Shown here piece by piece: positions 22,385 to 30,977 of a DNA stretch of 64,000 nt (positions within the stretch are counted from its first letter, which is position 1; every line of letters begins with the position of its first letter). Under the pieces are notes generated by a model. The model had not been told where the DNA came from. It made no database searches and was given only the letters and a program-made list of their open reading frames with translations. The position numbers and the translations under genes were made by a program. This stretch comes from Leucobacter weissii. Its GTDB lineage: Bacteria > Actinomycetota > Actinomycetes > Actinomycetales > Microbacteriaceae. Where the stretch lies: the NCBI RefSeq assembly GCF_017565745.1, contig NZ_JAGDYM010000004.1, positions 62,001 through 126,000 on the forward strand. Reading direction: 5' to 3'.

Positions 22385-23478
22385 CAGTACCCCGGCTCGA
22401 AGCCCGATGCGTTGTCACTGGTGAGGAAGATGGCACCGGGGCCGTCGACGATGCGCGGGGCCTCGGCGAGGTAGGTGAAGCCCTCGGTGGCGGCGCCCTC
22501 GCGGAGGGCGCGGGCGAGCTGGACGACACCGTAGTAGGACTCCTCGTAGGGGAGCAGGACGGAGGTGGAGGTCCAGGCGCCGTCGAGCACCCGCTCGACG
22601 CCGTACTCGGTGCCTGCGACGCTGTAGATGCGCACGTCCTCGCGCGGGGTCAGGCCGGCGGCGCGGACGCCCTCTTCGACGCCGCGCGTCATGTCGTCCC
22701 AGGAGGAGAGCACGATCTCGGCGTCGGGGTTGGCCTGCAGGGCGTCCTGCACGACCCCCAGCGCGACCGAGGGGTCGAAGTTGCCGGGCTGCTCCGAGAC
22801 GACGGTCACGTTCGGGTGCTCCTCAGCGGCGCGGGCGATCGCGTCCTGCCAGCGAGTGTAGAGATCGCTGCCGACGAAGCCGCCGACCGCGATGGCCTTG
22901 CACTCGTCCTCGCACGACTCGAAGGCATTGCTCACGTGCTGATAGAAGAACAGCTCGGTCTGCATCGCCACGAATCCGGAGGTGCCCTCGGTGAAGTCGG
23001 GGTTGCCGCACATCGGGCTGTTGATGTTGACGATGGGGGCGCCGGTCTCGGAGAGCGTCTCGAAGTTGGCGCAGCCGGGGGCGTCGGCGACGGGGGAGAG
23101 GATGTAGCCGTCGAAGCCTCGCTGTATCGCGTCCTCCACTTGGGACTGCTGCGCGTTGACGTCGAAGCCCGCGTTGAAGAGGGTGATGTCGGCGTTCAGC
23201 TCCTTCGCCGCGTCCTGCGCGCCCTGCCAGCGGCGCTGGCAGAAGGCGTTCTCGGTGGCGCACTCGGTCAGGTAGGCGATCTTGGCGCCCTCGAGGTCGG
23301 GGAGCCCGGCGTCGATGAAGGCGAGGGTCTCGGCCATCGCCGACTCGGACGCGACCGCGTCCTTGCCGGAGGGGACCGCGTCGTCGCTCGACTGGTTGGG
23401 TGCGGCGCATGCCGAGAGGGAGAGGGCGGCGATCGCCGCGCCGATGATGAGAATTCGTCGCGTAGGTCGTGTAGTCAC
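22384..23478 (-). CDS. CUT2-type substrate-binding lipoprotein, cysteine-rich
   Basis: A 364-aa periplasmic-binding-protein-like lipoprotein. The signal peptide ends in a lipobox (LSAC, Cys24). The body follows the LacI-like binding fold with repeated DAIQRGFDGYILSP-type segments. Unusually, the mature protein has six more cysteines (73, 80, 136, 157, 189, 193), enough for three disulfides. The GTG start follows AAAGGAG. It is first in a six-gene run, divergent from a GntR-family regulator, with palindromes between. It sets the specificity of the transporter, which I cannot infer. Confidence 0.93.
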   Translation of the reverse strand: MTTRPTRRILIIGAAIAALSLSACAAPNQSSDDAVPSGKDAVASESAMAETLAFIDAGLPDLEGAKIAYLTECATENAFCQRRWQGAQDAAKELNADITLFNAGFDVNAQQSQVEDAIQRGFDGYILSPVADAPGCANFETLSETGAPIVNINSPMCGNPDFTEGTSGFVAMQTELFFYQHVSNAFESCEDECKAIAVGGFVGSDLYTRWQDAIARAAEEHPNVTVVSEQPGNFDPSVALGVVQDALQANPDAEIVLSSWDDMTRGVEEGVRAAGLTPREDVRIYSVAGTEYGVERVLDGAWTSTSVLLPYEESYYGVVQLARALREGAATEGFTYLAEAPRIVDGPGAIFLTSDNASGFEPGY

Positions 23479-23502
23479 ATCGACTCCTTTGTCAATACTT
23501 AG

Positions 23503-23534
23503 ATGTTCAATGTCAATTGTTCGACATTGAACAT
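23503..23534. promoter_or_regulatory. Perfect 12-bp inverted repeat, probable operator
   Basis: ATGTTCAATGTC, an 8-nt centre, then GACATTGAACAT. It lies just upstream of the transporter operon in a notably AT-rich gap and is the leading candidate site for the divergent GntR/FadR-type regulator. A related TGTCAAT half-site occurs at 23490-23496. Confidence 0.65.
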
Positions 23535-23548
23535 TGTATGTTGGTCAT

Positions 23549-23575
23549 GTTACACGCATAGACCACATGTGTAAC
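23549..23575. promoter_or_regulatory. Second inverted repeat near the regulator gene
   Basis: GTTACAC and GTGTAAC are separated by 13 nt. It may be a second operator or part of the regulator's own promoter. Confidence 0.5.
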
Positions 23576-23669
23576 GTTTTTGTTACGGACGTGCCCGTGC
23601 GATCCACCCCGGCCGAGCGGGCGTCCCTATAGAGTTCTCTTGTCCCCCGCGAAGAATTACGGAGTCCAG

Positions 23670-24455
23670 ATGGCCAGGCCGGAGTTTGAACCGACTGCTC
23701 TCACGCGGCGCGACGCCTCGGGCCAGATTGCGCGGCAGTTGCGCGAGGCGATCACCTCCGGCGTGTGGACTCCGGGGGAGCGGCTCCCTACCGAGCAGGA
23801 GCTCGCGGAGACCTACGATGTCGCGCGAGCGACCGCCCGGGAGGCGCTCAAGCTGCTCTCCGCCACGGGGCTCGTGCAGTCGACGCGCGGTGGCCAGGGC
23901 GGCACTTTCGTGACGGTGCCCGACGCCGACGAGATCGCCAACCAGCTGGGCGATGCGATCCGCCTCTGGTTCCGCGTCGGCAACGTTACGATCCACAACG
24001 TCGACGAGGCACGCGAGGCCTTGGAGACCATCATCGCCGGCCTCGCAGCGCAGCGCCGAACGGAGGACGACCTCAAGGCGATCCGCCTCGCGGTCGACGC
24101 CGCCCGCGATCTCGAGATGGAGATCGAGGAGTGGCTCGACTGGGACATCGCGTTCCACACGGCCATCTCCCGGGCGACGAAGAACCCCATTCTCGAGCTC
24201 GCGATGATGGCGGTGCACCTCATCCGTCCGCTGACCAACAAGGTCTTCGTCGAGTTCCTCGGCCGCCAGGAGGTGCTGGATCAGCACATCGAGCTCGCGG
24301 CCGCGATCGAGGCGTCGGATCCCGAGCGAGCCCGGGAGGCGCTGCGTGCGCACGTCCGCTACCTCGACGAGGTCCGCCGTGACGCGCTCGCGGCGCTCGC
24401 CGTCGAAGACGTCCCGCTCTCCGACCTGCCGCTCCGCGACAGCAAGAAGAGATGA
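23670..24455 (+). CDS. GntR/FadR-family transcriptional regulator
   Basis: A 261-aa regulator. The N-terminal winged helix (about 15-85) contains GERLPTEQELAETYDVARATAREALKLL and a wing ending QGGTFV. The C-terminal all-helical FCD domain (about 95-245) binds the effector; the conserved DIAFHTAISRATKN is present, and His and Asp residues could hold a metal. The start at 23670 follows a GGAG site. Divergent position beside the ABC-amidase-PxpA-MFS run and the flanking palindromes suggest it is the local regulator, responding to the substrate or a breakdown product. Confidence 0.93.
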   Translation: MARPEFEPTALTRRDASGQIARQLREAITSGVWTPGERLPTEQELAETYDVARATAREALKLLSATGLVQSTRGGQGGTFVTVPDADEIANQLGDAIRLWFRVGNVTIHNVDEAREALETIIAGLAAQRRTEDDLKAIRLAVDAARDLEMEIEEWLDWDIAFHTAISRATKNPILELAMMAVHLIRPLTNKVFVEFLGRQEVLDQHIELAAAIEASDPERAREALRAHVRYLDEVRRDALAALAVEDVPLSDLPLRDSKKR

Positions 24456-24479
24456 CGTCGACGCTCTCGATCGCCCCGC

Positions 24480-26234
24480 CTACTCCGGGAGGCGCGGCAG
24501 CGCCGCGATGAGCTCGCGGGTATAGGGGTCGCGGGGGGCGGCGAGTATCTCCGACGTCGGGCCCTGCTCGATCACGCGGCCCTCGCGCATCACGGCGATG
24601 CGCTCCGCGAGCCGCGGCACGATGCTCAGGTCGTGCGTCACCGTGACGAGGGTCAGGCCGAACTCGCGGTGCAGCCCGGCCAGCAGGTCGAGCAGGCGCC
24701 CCCGCACGAGCACGTCCAGCGCGCTCACCGGCTCGTCGGCGAGCAGCAGATCGGGCCGGTGCACGAGGGCCCTGGCGAGCGCGATGCGCTGCCGCTGTCC
24801 GCCCGAGAACTCGTACGGGTAGCGGTCTGCGGCATCCCCGGGCAGCTCCAGCCGGTCGAGGATCTCGCGCACCGCGAGGCGATGATCCCCGGCAGCGCTC
24901 GTGGCCACGAGCGGCTCCGCGACGGTCTGCCCGATCGTGCGCCGCGGGTCGAACGAGGCGTAGGGATCCTGGAGCACGATCCCGGTGCGGCGGCGCAGCC
25001 AGAGCAGGCGGTCGCGCGCGGGGTCGACGGTCCGGCCGTCGAAGCGCACCTCGCCCGCGGTCGGTCGGCTCAGCCCGAGCAGCAGGCGCAGCAGCGTCGA
25101 CTTGCCCGAGCCCGACTCGCCGACGATGGCGAGGCTCTGTCCTCGCTCGACGGCGAGGTCCACCCCGTCGAGCGCGGTGGTCTCGCCGGCCCCCTCGAAC
25201 ACCTTCGTCGCCGTCACCCGATACCGTTTGGTCAGATCCCGCGCCTCAACCAGCGCAGCGCCCGCTGCGCCGCTCGCTCGCGCCCCACCGCCGGCGTCAG
25301 AGATCGGGGACGCAAACGCCGGTTTCGTCGGCGGGTTAACCGGTATCCGCGTCTCCGACTCGGGGTCCTGCCACGGAGAAGGGGGGAGCAACGCACGGGA
25401 GGGGGAACGCGCGGGGGACGCGGGATTCGGCGCGGGCAGGGGAGGCGCGGGAGCCTGGAGCGCGGGGCTCCGCGCGGCGTCGACGAGCGCCCGCGTCACC
25501 GGGTGGCGCGGCGCGTCGAGGATCTCGGAGACCGGCCCCTCCTCGACGATGCGCCCCTCGGCGAACACCAGCACCCGTTCGGTCACGTCGGAGACGACCG
25601 CGAGGTCGTGCGAGATGAAGACGAGCGAGCAGCCGTCGCCCTCCGTGAGGTCGCGGAACAGGCGCAGGATGCCGCGCTGCACCGTCACGTCGAGCGCCGT
25701 CGTCGGCTCGTCGGCGAGCAGCAGCACGGGATCCGCCGAGACGGCCGCCGCGATCGCCGCCCGCTGGCGCTGCCCGCCCGACACCTCGTGGGGGTAGGCG
25801 CGCACCATGCGTTCGGGCTCGCCGAGCCCCACCCGTTCCGCCAGGCGCAGCGCCGCAGCTCGTCGCTCGGCGCGCGACAGATTGTAGTGCACCGAGAGCG
25901 CCTCGGTCATCTGCCTCCCCAGCCGCCGGAGCGGGTTCAACGCGGTCTTCGGCTCCTGGAACACCGTCCCGATGAGGTCTCCGCGGATCTCGGAGAGCTC
26001 GCGCTCCCCGAGCCCGACGAGCTCGCGATCGCCGAGCCGGATCGAACCGCGCACCTCGGCGTCCTCGGGAAGCAGCCCGGCGATGGCGAGTGCGGTCACG
26101 GTCTTGCCGGAGCCGGAGCCGCCGATGAACCCGAGCCGCTCGCCGGGAGCGAGTGCGAAGGACAGGTCGTGGAGCAGCGGCCGGCCGCCGATGGAGACAC
26201 GCAGGCCGGAGACCTCGAGAGGAGGGGCGCTCAT
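24480..26234 (-). CDS. Dipeptide/oligopeptide ABC transporter, fused double ATPase (DppD-DppF type)
   Basis: A 584-aa protein with two complete ABC domains. Domain 1 has Walker A GGSGSGKT and signature VSGGQRQR; domain 2 has GESGSGKS and FSGGQRQR. They are joined by a Pro/Ala-rich linker of about 80 residues. Each half corresponds to one of the separate DppD and DppF ATPases. The ATG overlaps the stop of the upstream permease (ATGA). It is last in the operon and ends 24 bp from the convergent regulator gene without a clear terminator. Confidence 0.94.
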   Translation of the reverse strand: MSAPPLEVSGLRVSIGGRPLLHDLSFALAPGERLGFIGGSGSGKTVTALAIAGLLPEDAEVRGSIRLGDRELVGLGERELSEIRGDLIGTVFQEPKTALNPLRRLGRQMTEALSVHYNLSRAERRAAALRLAERVGLGEPERMVRAYPHEVSGGQRQRAAIAAAVSADPVLLLADEPTTALDVTVQRGILRLFRDLTEGDGCSLVFISHDLAVVSDVTERVLVFAEGRIVEEGPVSEILDAPRHPVTRALVDAARSPALQAPAPPLPAPNPASPARSPSRALLPPSPWQDPESETRIPVNPPTKPAFASPISDAGGGARASGAAGAALVEARDLTKRYRVTATKVFEGAGETTALDGVDLAVERGQSLAIVGESGSGKSTLLRLLLGLSRPTAGEVRFDGRTVDPARDRLLWLRRRTGIVLQDPYASFDPRRTIGQTVAEPLVATSAAGDHRLAVREILDRLELPGDAADRYPYEFSGGQRQRIALARALVHRPDLLLADEPVSALDVLVRGRLLDLLAGLHREFGLTLVTVTHDLSIVPRLAERIAVMREGRVIEQGPTSEILAAPRDPYTRELIAALPRLPE

Positions 26235-27166
26235 CGCTTCGGCCCCCCGTCGACGACCCCCGCGGGAGGGGTGAGCGCGGCGGGCAGGGACAGGGCGACC
26301 GGAGGCGGCGCTGCGCCCGGGACCACCGGCCGCCCGGCCGGGCCGCCCGTCCGCAGCCTCGGGTCCATCGCCTCGCGCAGCGCATCGCCGAGCAGGGTGA
26401 AGGCGAGCACGGTCAGGGTGATCGCGAGCCCGGGCAGGATCACGACCTCGGGATGCATCGAGACGTACGATTGGGTCTCGGCCAGCATCCGCCCCCACGA
26501 GGGGACCCCTGGCGGCGCGCCGAAGCCGAGGTAGCTCAGCCCGGCCTCCGCGAGCAGGGCCAGGCCCATCGAGAGCGAGAGCTGCACCGTGAAGACGGGG
26601 GAGACGTTCGGCAGCAGGTGGGTGCGCAGAATCGCCCAGCGCGAGAGCCCCGCCGCCCGCGCCGCGAGCACGAAGTCCTCCGCGGCCACCTGCCGCAGCT
26701 CGGCGCGCACCACCCGGGCGATCGCCACCCCGTAGCCCACGCCGACGGCGGCGATCACGACGGGCAGACCGCTGCCGAACACGGCGGCCAGCATGATCGC
26801 GAGCAGCAGCGTCGGAAAGGCGATGAGCACGTCGATGAGGATCGCGAGCGGCTCGCGCGCCCAGCGGGCGCCGAGTGCGGCGGGCACGGCGAGCAGCAGC
26901 CCGATCCCACCCGAGACGACCGCGGCTCCGAGCACCACGATCACCGTCACGCGGCTGCCTGCGATGAGGCGGGAGGCGAGATCGCGGCCCGAGCCGTCGG
27001 TGCCCAGCCAGTGCTCGGGGGAGGGCGGCTGCCAGGCGCGGAAGGCGCTGGCCTGGTTCGGATCCCCGGGCAGCCAGACCAGAGACAGCAGGCACAGGGC
27101 GAGCACCGCCCCGAGCACGATGAGGGAGAAGAGCCCGCGCGGTGAGCGGACGACCGAACGGATCAT
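26231..27166 (-). CDS. Dipeptide/oligopeptide ABC transporter permease (DppC type)
   Basis: A 311-aa permease. The N-terminal HWLGTDGSGRDLASRLIAGSR motif is diagnostic of DppC/OppC. The EAA loop (ARAAGLSRWAILRTHLLPN) contacts the ATPase, and about six membrane helices are seen. The C-terminus extends about 30 residues past the membrane region and is Pro/Ala-rich. Its start and stop overlap the genes on both sides (ATGA in each case), so the three membrane-complex genes are translated as a coupled set. Confidence 0.94.
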   Translation of the reverse strand: MIRSVVRSPRGLFSLIVLGAVLALCLLSLVWLPGDPNQASAFRAWQPPSPEHWLGTDGSGRDLASRLIAGSRVTVIVVLGAAVVSGGIGLLLAVPAALGARWAREPLAILIDVLIAFPTLLLAIMLAAVFGSGLPVVIAAVGVGYGVAIARVVRAELRQVAAEDFVLAARAAGLSRWAILRTHLLPNVSPVFTVQLSLSMGLALLAEAGLSYLGFGAPPGVPSWGRMLAETQSYVSMHPEVVILPGLAITLTVLAFTLLGDALREAMDPRLRTGGPAGRPVVPGAAPPPVALSLPAALTPPAGVVDGGPKR

Positions 27167-28119
27167 TCGCGCTCCTCCACCCGCAGACGCGGGTCGATGA
27201 CCCGGTGGAGCACGTCGATCAGCGCGCCCAGCACGAGGATCACGCCGGTGAGCACGAGAAGGGTGCTCTGCACCTTCACGAGATCCCGGTTGCCGACGTC
27301 GGAGACGAGCATGCGGCCGAGTCCGGGAAGGTTGAACAGCTGCTCGATCACCACGGCGCCGACGAGCAGCTCGGCGATCTGCAGCCCGAGCAGCGAGATC
27401 ACCGAGAGTCCCACCCCGGGGAGGCCGTGGCGGACGAGCGCGCCGAGTCTCGTGCGCCCCTGGGACATGGCCGTGCGCACATGGTCGGCACCGAGTGCGC
27501 TGAGCGTGGCCGAGCGCACGAAGCGGAAGAGGATCGCGCCCACCACCAGGCCGATGGTGAGCGCCGGCAGGGTGAGGGAGCGGAGCGCGGCGAGGGGGTC
27601 CTGCCAGCCGGCCCGGGGGAAGCCCTGGGGCGGCAGCCAGCCGAGCCACGACGAGAAGACGATGATGCCGAGCAGCCCCGCCCAGACGATCGGCACCGCT
27701 GCGGCGACCACCCCGAGCACCGACAGCGCACGGCTGGCGAGGGCGTGCCGACGGTACGCGGCGAGCACCCCGAAGGGGAGCGCGACGAGCAGCGAGATCA
27801 CCAGTGCGTAGAGCGTGAGCGGCACGGTCACCTGGGCCTTCTGAGCGAGCTCCGCGGCGATCGGGGTGCCCGAGACGAGCGAGTTGCCGAGATCCCCGGT
27901 CAGCACGCCGCCGATCCAGTCGACGTACTGCGCGGGAGGCGGCAGATCGAGCCCGAGCCGCTCGCGCAGCGCCGCGATCCGCGCCGGCGAGGCCGTGGTG
28001 CCGCCGATCACCTGGGCCACGTCGCCGGGCAGCAACCGCAGCGCGGCGAAGATGAGCAGGCTCGCCAGCAGCAGCCCCGCCGTCAGCGTCAGGGCCCTGA
28101 TCGCAAGGAATCGGCTCAC
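27163..28119 (-). CDS. Dipeptide/oligopeptide ABC transporter permease (DppB type)
   Basis: A 318-aa permease of the DppB/OppB group. The N-terminal LRLLPGDVAQ and LGLDLPPPAQYVDWIGGVLTG sequence and the late AVVIEQLFNLPGLGRML segment are typical. It begins with GTG at 28119. No Shine-Dalgarno is clear, but TAGGAT lies 6 nt upstream, just after an intercistronic hairpin, so it may have its own leaderless promoter besides read-through from the binding-protein gene. Confidence 0.94.
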   Translation of the reverse strand: MSRFLAIRALTLTAGLLLASLLIFAALRLLPGDVAQVIGGTTASPARIAALRERLGLDLPPPAQYVDWIGGVLTGDLGNSLVSGTPIAAELAQKAQVTVPLTLYALVISLLVALPFGVLAAYRRHALASRALSVLGVVAAAVPIVWAGLLGIIVFSSWLGWLPPQGFPRAGWQDPLAALRSLTLPALTIGLVVGAILFRFVRSATLSALGADHVRTAMSQGRTRLGALVRHGLPGVGLSVISLLGLQIAELLVGAVVIEQLFNLPGLGRMLVSDVGNRDLVKVQSTLLVLTGVILVLGALIDVLHRVIDPRLRVEERE

Positions 28120-28125
28120 TTCTCG

Positions 28126-28131
28126 ATCCTA
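28126..28131 (-). promoter_or_regulatory. Possible internal leaderless -10 before the DppB gene
   Basis: TAGGAT on the minus strand ends 6 nt before the GTG at 28119 and sits downstream of the hairpin at 28153-28204. No good -35 was found. Confidence 0.4.
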
Positions 28132-28152
28132 AGCTCTCGACCCGGGGGCGCT

Positions 28153-28204
28153 CCCTTCGACAGGCTCAGGGGACGCCCTTCCGATCCCCGGGCCCGTCGA
28201 AGGG
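28153..28204 (-). terminator. Intercistronic hairpin made of two facing dispersed repeats
   Basis: CCCTTCGAC (28153-28161) pairs with GTCGAAGGG (28196-28204), with more pairing inside. The two arms are inverted copies of the repeat found in frame inside hrpA. Placed between the binding-protein gene and its permease, it could attenuate read-through or protect the upstream mRNA. Confidence 0.6.
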
Positions 28205-28226
28205 TCCGGAGGCGGGCGATGCGAGA

Positions 28227-29837
28227 TCAGCCGATGCTCACGCCTTCGAGAGGGATCCGGGAGTTCGTGTTGCTCTCCGGGAAGCCGTGGACCTCCGTGC
28301 TGACGGCGTTGGTGGGCGTGTAGTTGATCAGCCACTTCGCCGGGGCGTCCTCCGCGACGAGGGCCGCAGCCTCCCTGATGAGCTGGCTCGCCTCGGCCCC
28401 GTCGGTCGCCGCGATCGCGGCGTCGTAGCGCTCCCGCGCCTCCTCGTTCACCGCGCCGAAGTAGTATCCCTCGGTGACGTAGTTCACGAAGTCGTTCGCC
28501 TCCGCGTGGTTGACGTAGCTGAGGTCGAAGTCGCGCGGACCGCCGTCCTCGGGGGCGGTGTAGACGTCGCTCAGCCACGTCGCGAACTCGACCGCTTCGA
28601 CCTCGAGCGTCACTCCGACCTCGGCGAGCTGGCTGACCACCTGATCGATCGGCTCCTGCGGATAGAAGTTCGGGATCGTCACGGTCAGCTCGAGATCCTC
28701 CGCGTCCGCGTCCGCGAGCAGCTCTCGCGCGCCCTCGGGGTCGTAGTCGTTGACGGCGGTGAGATCCTCGTAGGCCGGCTCGAGATCGGTGATCGGGCCG
28801 CCCAGCGCCTTGCCGTCGCCGTAGAACGCCTCGATGATCGCCTCGCCGTCGATGGCCTTCGACAGCGCGCTGCGCACGCGGGGATCGTCGAGCGGCTCCT
28901 TCGCGGAGTTGTAGGCGCGCGTGAACACATCGGTGCTGTCGGCCCGGGTGAGCGAGAACGCGTCGGAGCCGTCGAAACGCGAGACGAAGCTCGAGGTCAC
29001 GGGCGCGACCACGTCGAGCTCGCCCCCGAGCGCGGCGTTCACCGCCGCGTTCGCATCGGGGATGTACTGCCAGATCACGCGGTCGAGCGTGGCCGGCTCG
29101 CCCCAGTAGGCGTCGTTCGCGGCGAAGGCGATGCTGTCGCCCTGCTTCCAGTCCTCGAGCACGTAGGGTCCCGTGCCATTGGTGGCGCTCGCCAGATCCC
29201 CGTCGAAGGCGGTCTCGTAGATCAGGCCGGGACGATTCGCCAGATGCCACAGCAGCTGGCTGTTCGGCGCCTCGAGCTCGATCACGACGGTGCGCTCGTC
29301 CGGGGAGGAGACCGCCGGCGCCGTGCCGAGCGCCGCCGCCAGCGTGAACGAGGCGTCCTCGGAACTCAGCGAGTCGACGACATCCGCGGCGGTCACCGGG
29401 TTGCCCGATTCGAAGGCGGCGCCCTCGCGCAGCACGAAGGTGTAGCTCAGGCCGTCCTCGGAGACCTCGGGAAGCGACTCCGCCAGCACCGGCACGAACT
29501 CGTCGACCGATCCCGGGGCGAGTCCGACGAGGCCCTGGTAGACGTTGTCGATGAGGATCTGGTCGAGTGCGACCCCAGCCGTGTTGCGGATGTCGAGATT
29601 GCCCGGCTCCAGCTGCAGGCCCACGGTCAGCTCGCCTCGGGCCCCGTCGTCTCCGCCGGTCGGCGCGCCGCCCTCGCCGTTGTCGCGACCGGCCGTGAGC
29701 GCGACCACGGCCACGATCGCGGCGACCGCGAGCACCGCGATGGCGATGATGACGGTGGTGCCCGAGCGCTTGCGCTTGCGGTACTCGGGGGCGGCCTGCC
29801 GGTTCTCGGCCTGCGGCTCTGGCTGCTGCTCGGTCAC
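28227..29837 (-). CDS. Solute-binding protein family 5 (peptide/nickel type), membrane-anchored
   Basis: A 536-aa extracellular binding protein of the DppA/OppA family. LTVGLQLEPGNLDI, a DVVDSL helix, and the repeated lobes with LIYETAFDGD and NGTGPYVLEDWKQGD are characteristic. It lacks a lipobox. Instead a short basic cytoplasmic segment (RKRKR at 20-24) precedes one hydrophobic helix (about 27-48), so it appears anchored by an uncleaved signal helix. The GTG start follows AAGGAGCAC. It heads the operon and likely has higher expression than the downstream membrane genes because of the hairpin. Confidence 0.92.
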   Translation of the reverse strand: MTEQQPEPQAENRQAAPEYRKRKRSGTTVIIAIAVLAVAAIVAVVALTAGRDNGEGGAPTGGDDGARGELTVGLQLEPGNLDIRNTAGVALDQILIDNVYQGLVGLAPGSVDEFVPVLAESLPEVSEDGLSYTFVLREGAAFESGNPVTAADVVDSLSSEDASFTLAAALGTAPAVSSPDERTVVIELEAPNSQLLWHLANRPGLIYETAFDGDLASATNGTGPYVLEDWKQGDSIAFAANDAYWGEPATLDRVIWQYIPDANAAVNAALGGELDVVAPVTSSFVSRFDGSDAFSLTRADSTDVFTRAYNSAKEPLDDPRVRSALSKAIDGEAIIEAFYGDGKALGGPITDLEPAYEDLTAVNDYDPEGARELLADADAEDLELTVTIPNFYPQEPIDQVVSQLAEVGVTLEVEAVEFATWLSDVYTAPEDGGPRDFDLSYVNHAEANDFVNYVTEGYYFGAVNEEARERYDAAIAATDGAEASQLIREAAALVAEDAPAKWLINYTPTNAVSTEVHGFPESNTNSRIPLEGVSIG

Positions 29838-29984
29838 GGATGTGCTCCTTGCGGTTGTGCGCGATGGTGCCGCGCGGCGGGGTCGAAGACGGCGCGCGGC
29901 GATGCAGGATCGTCAGGTGCGCCGAGACTACGTGGATGCTGCCTATGTTGATTCTGCGCGGATATCGGCGGAACCACCAGTTGG

Positions 29985-30977
29985 TTAACCTCTTGTTACG
30001 AAGGCGAGGCCGCCGAGTGCGGCGGCGAGCTCGCGCGGCGCGGCCTCGTGCAGATTGTGCGGACCGTCGACCGTTACGACGGTGCTGCCCGGCAGCCGTT
30101 CGCCCCACTCCGCTCGCAGTGCGGCGTCGACCAGGCCGCCCTCCGCAGCGATCAGCGCGAGGGGCGCTCCCGCGGCGTGGAGCGCCTCGAGCGGGGCCCA
30201 CAACGGCCGGAGCGGGGCGGGGTCGTCGCTCGCCGCGATCGGCGGCGTCTCGAGATGGGCGAGGTGGTGCGCCCACTCCCAGCGCCCGTCGGACCGCCTG
30301 CGCGTGTTGAGCGCGATCCCGCGCCGCAGCGCAGCCCGATCGTGCCCGATGCCGAAGGCGATCGCGCGATCCACGATCTCCTCGTGCGTCGCGAAGTCGC
30401 GCTGTCCCGTGATGAACTCGACGACGGCGCCGGCGTCCCGCTTCGGGCGGACCCCCGGCGTGATGTCGACGAGTGCGACCCCGCGGACCCGCTCCGGGCG
30501 CTCCGCCGCGAGGAGGATCGCAGCCAGGCCGCCGAGCGAGTGGCCGACCAGCGCGAACGGCTGCGGCGCGAGGCGCTCGAGCGCGCGCGACAGGTCGGCC
30601 GCGAGGGGGCCGGGCGTGTAGTCCGCGTCCTCGCGCCAGTCGCTCCGACCGTGGCCGGGCAGGTCGACCGAGAGCGTCGGCGCGCCTCCGCGGAGGTCGC
30701 CCAGTGCGAGTGCGACCGGGTCGAAGCTGTGCGCGTTCAGGCCCATGCCGTGGAGCAGCACGGTGGCGGGCGCCTCTCCCGCCTCGAACGCCAGCGCCGA
30801 GATCCCCCGGCCCTCCGCGGTCTCGGTGCGCACCCGTTCGACCGCGGGGAGCGGCGCGACCCGGCCGACCCTCTCCGCGTCGGCCGCGAGGAAGCGGAAC
30901 TCGTCGGCGTTGTCGGCAGCGCCGGTGCTTTCGGCGGTGACGCCGGGGTCGAGGCCGTCGGTCTCGGTGTCGTTCAC
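29985..30977 (-). CDS. Alpha/beta hydrolase
   Basis: A 330-aa alpha/beta-hydrolase-fold protein. The HGMG oxyanion motif follows the first strand (about 74), the nucleophile elbow GHSLGG gives the catalytic Ser, and a late DGPHNLHE gives the catalytic His. About 45 acidic N-terminal residues precede the fold. The GTG start overlaps the stop of the gene upstream (GTGA), making it the third gene of a coupled operon with DUF3097 and the HExxH protein. Substrate unknown; esterase or C-C bond hydrolase are both possible. Confidence 0.9.
   Translation of the reverse strand: MNDTETDGLDPGVTAESTGAADNADEFRFLAADAERVGRVAPLPAVERVRTETAEGRGISALAFEAGEAPATVLLHGMGLNAHSFDPVALALGDLRGGAPTLSVDLPGHGRSDWREDADYTPGPLAADLSRALERLAPQPFALVGHSLGGLAAILLAAERPERVRGVALVDITPGVRPKRDAGAVVEFITGQRDFATHEEIVDRAIAFGIGHDRAALRRGIALNTRRRSDGRWEWAHHLAHLETPPIAASDDPAPLRPLWAPLEALHAAGAPLALIAAEGGLVDAALRAEWGERLPGSTVVTVDGPHNLHEAAPRELAAALGGLAFVTRG

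Noticed and set aside
24456..24479. Terminator between the GntR gene and the peptide transporter
   Set aside because: The 24-bp gap has no stem of useful length.
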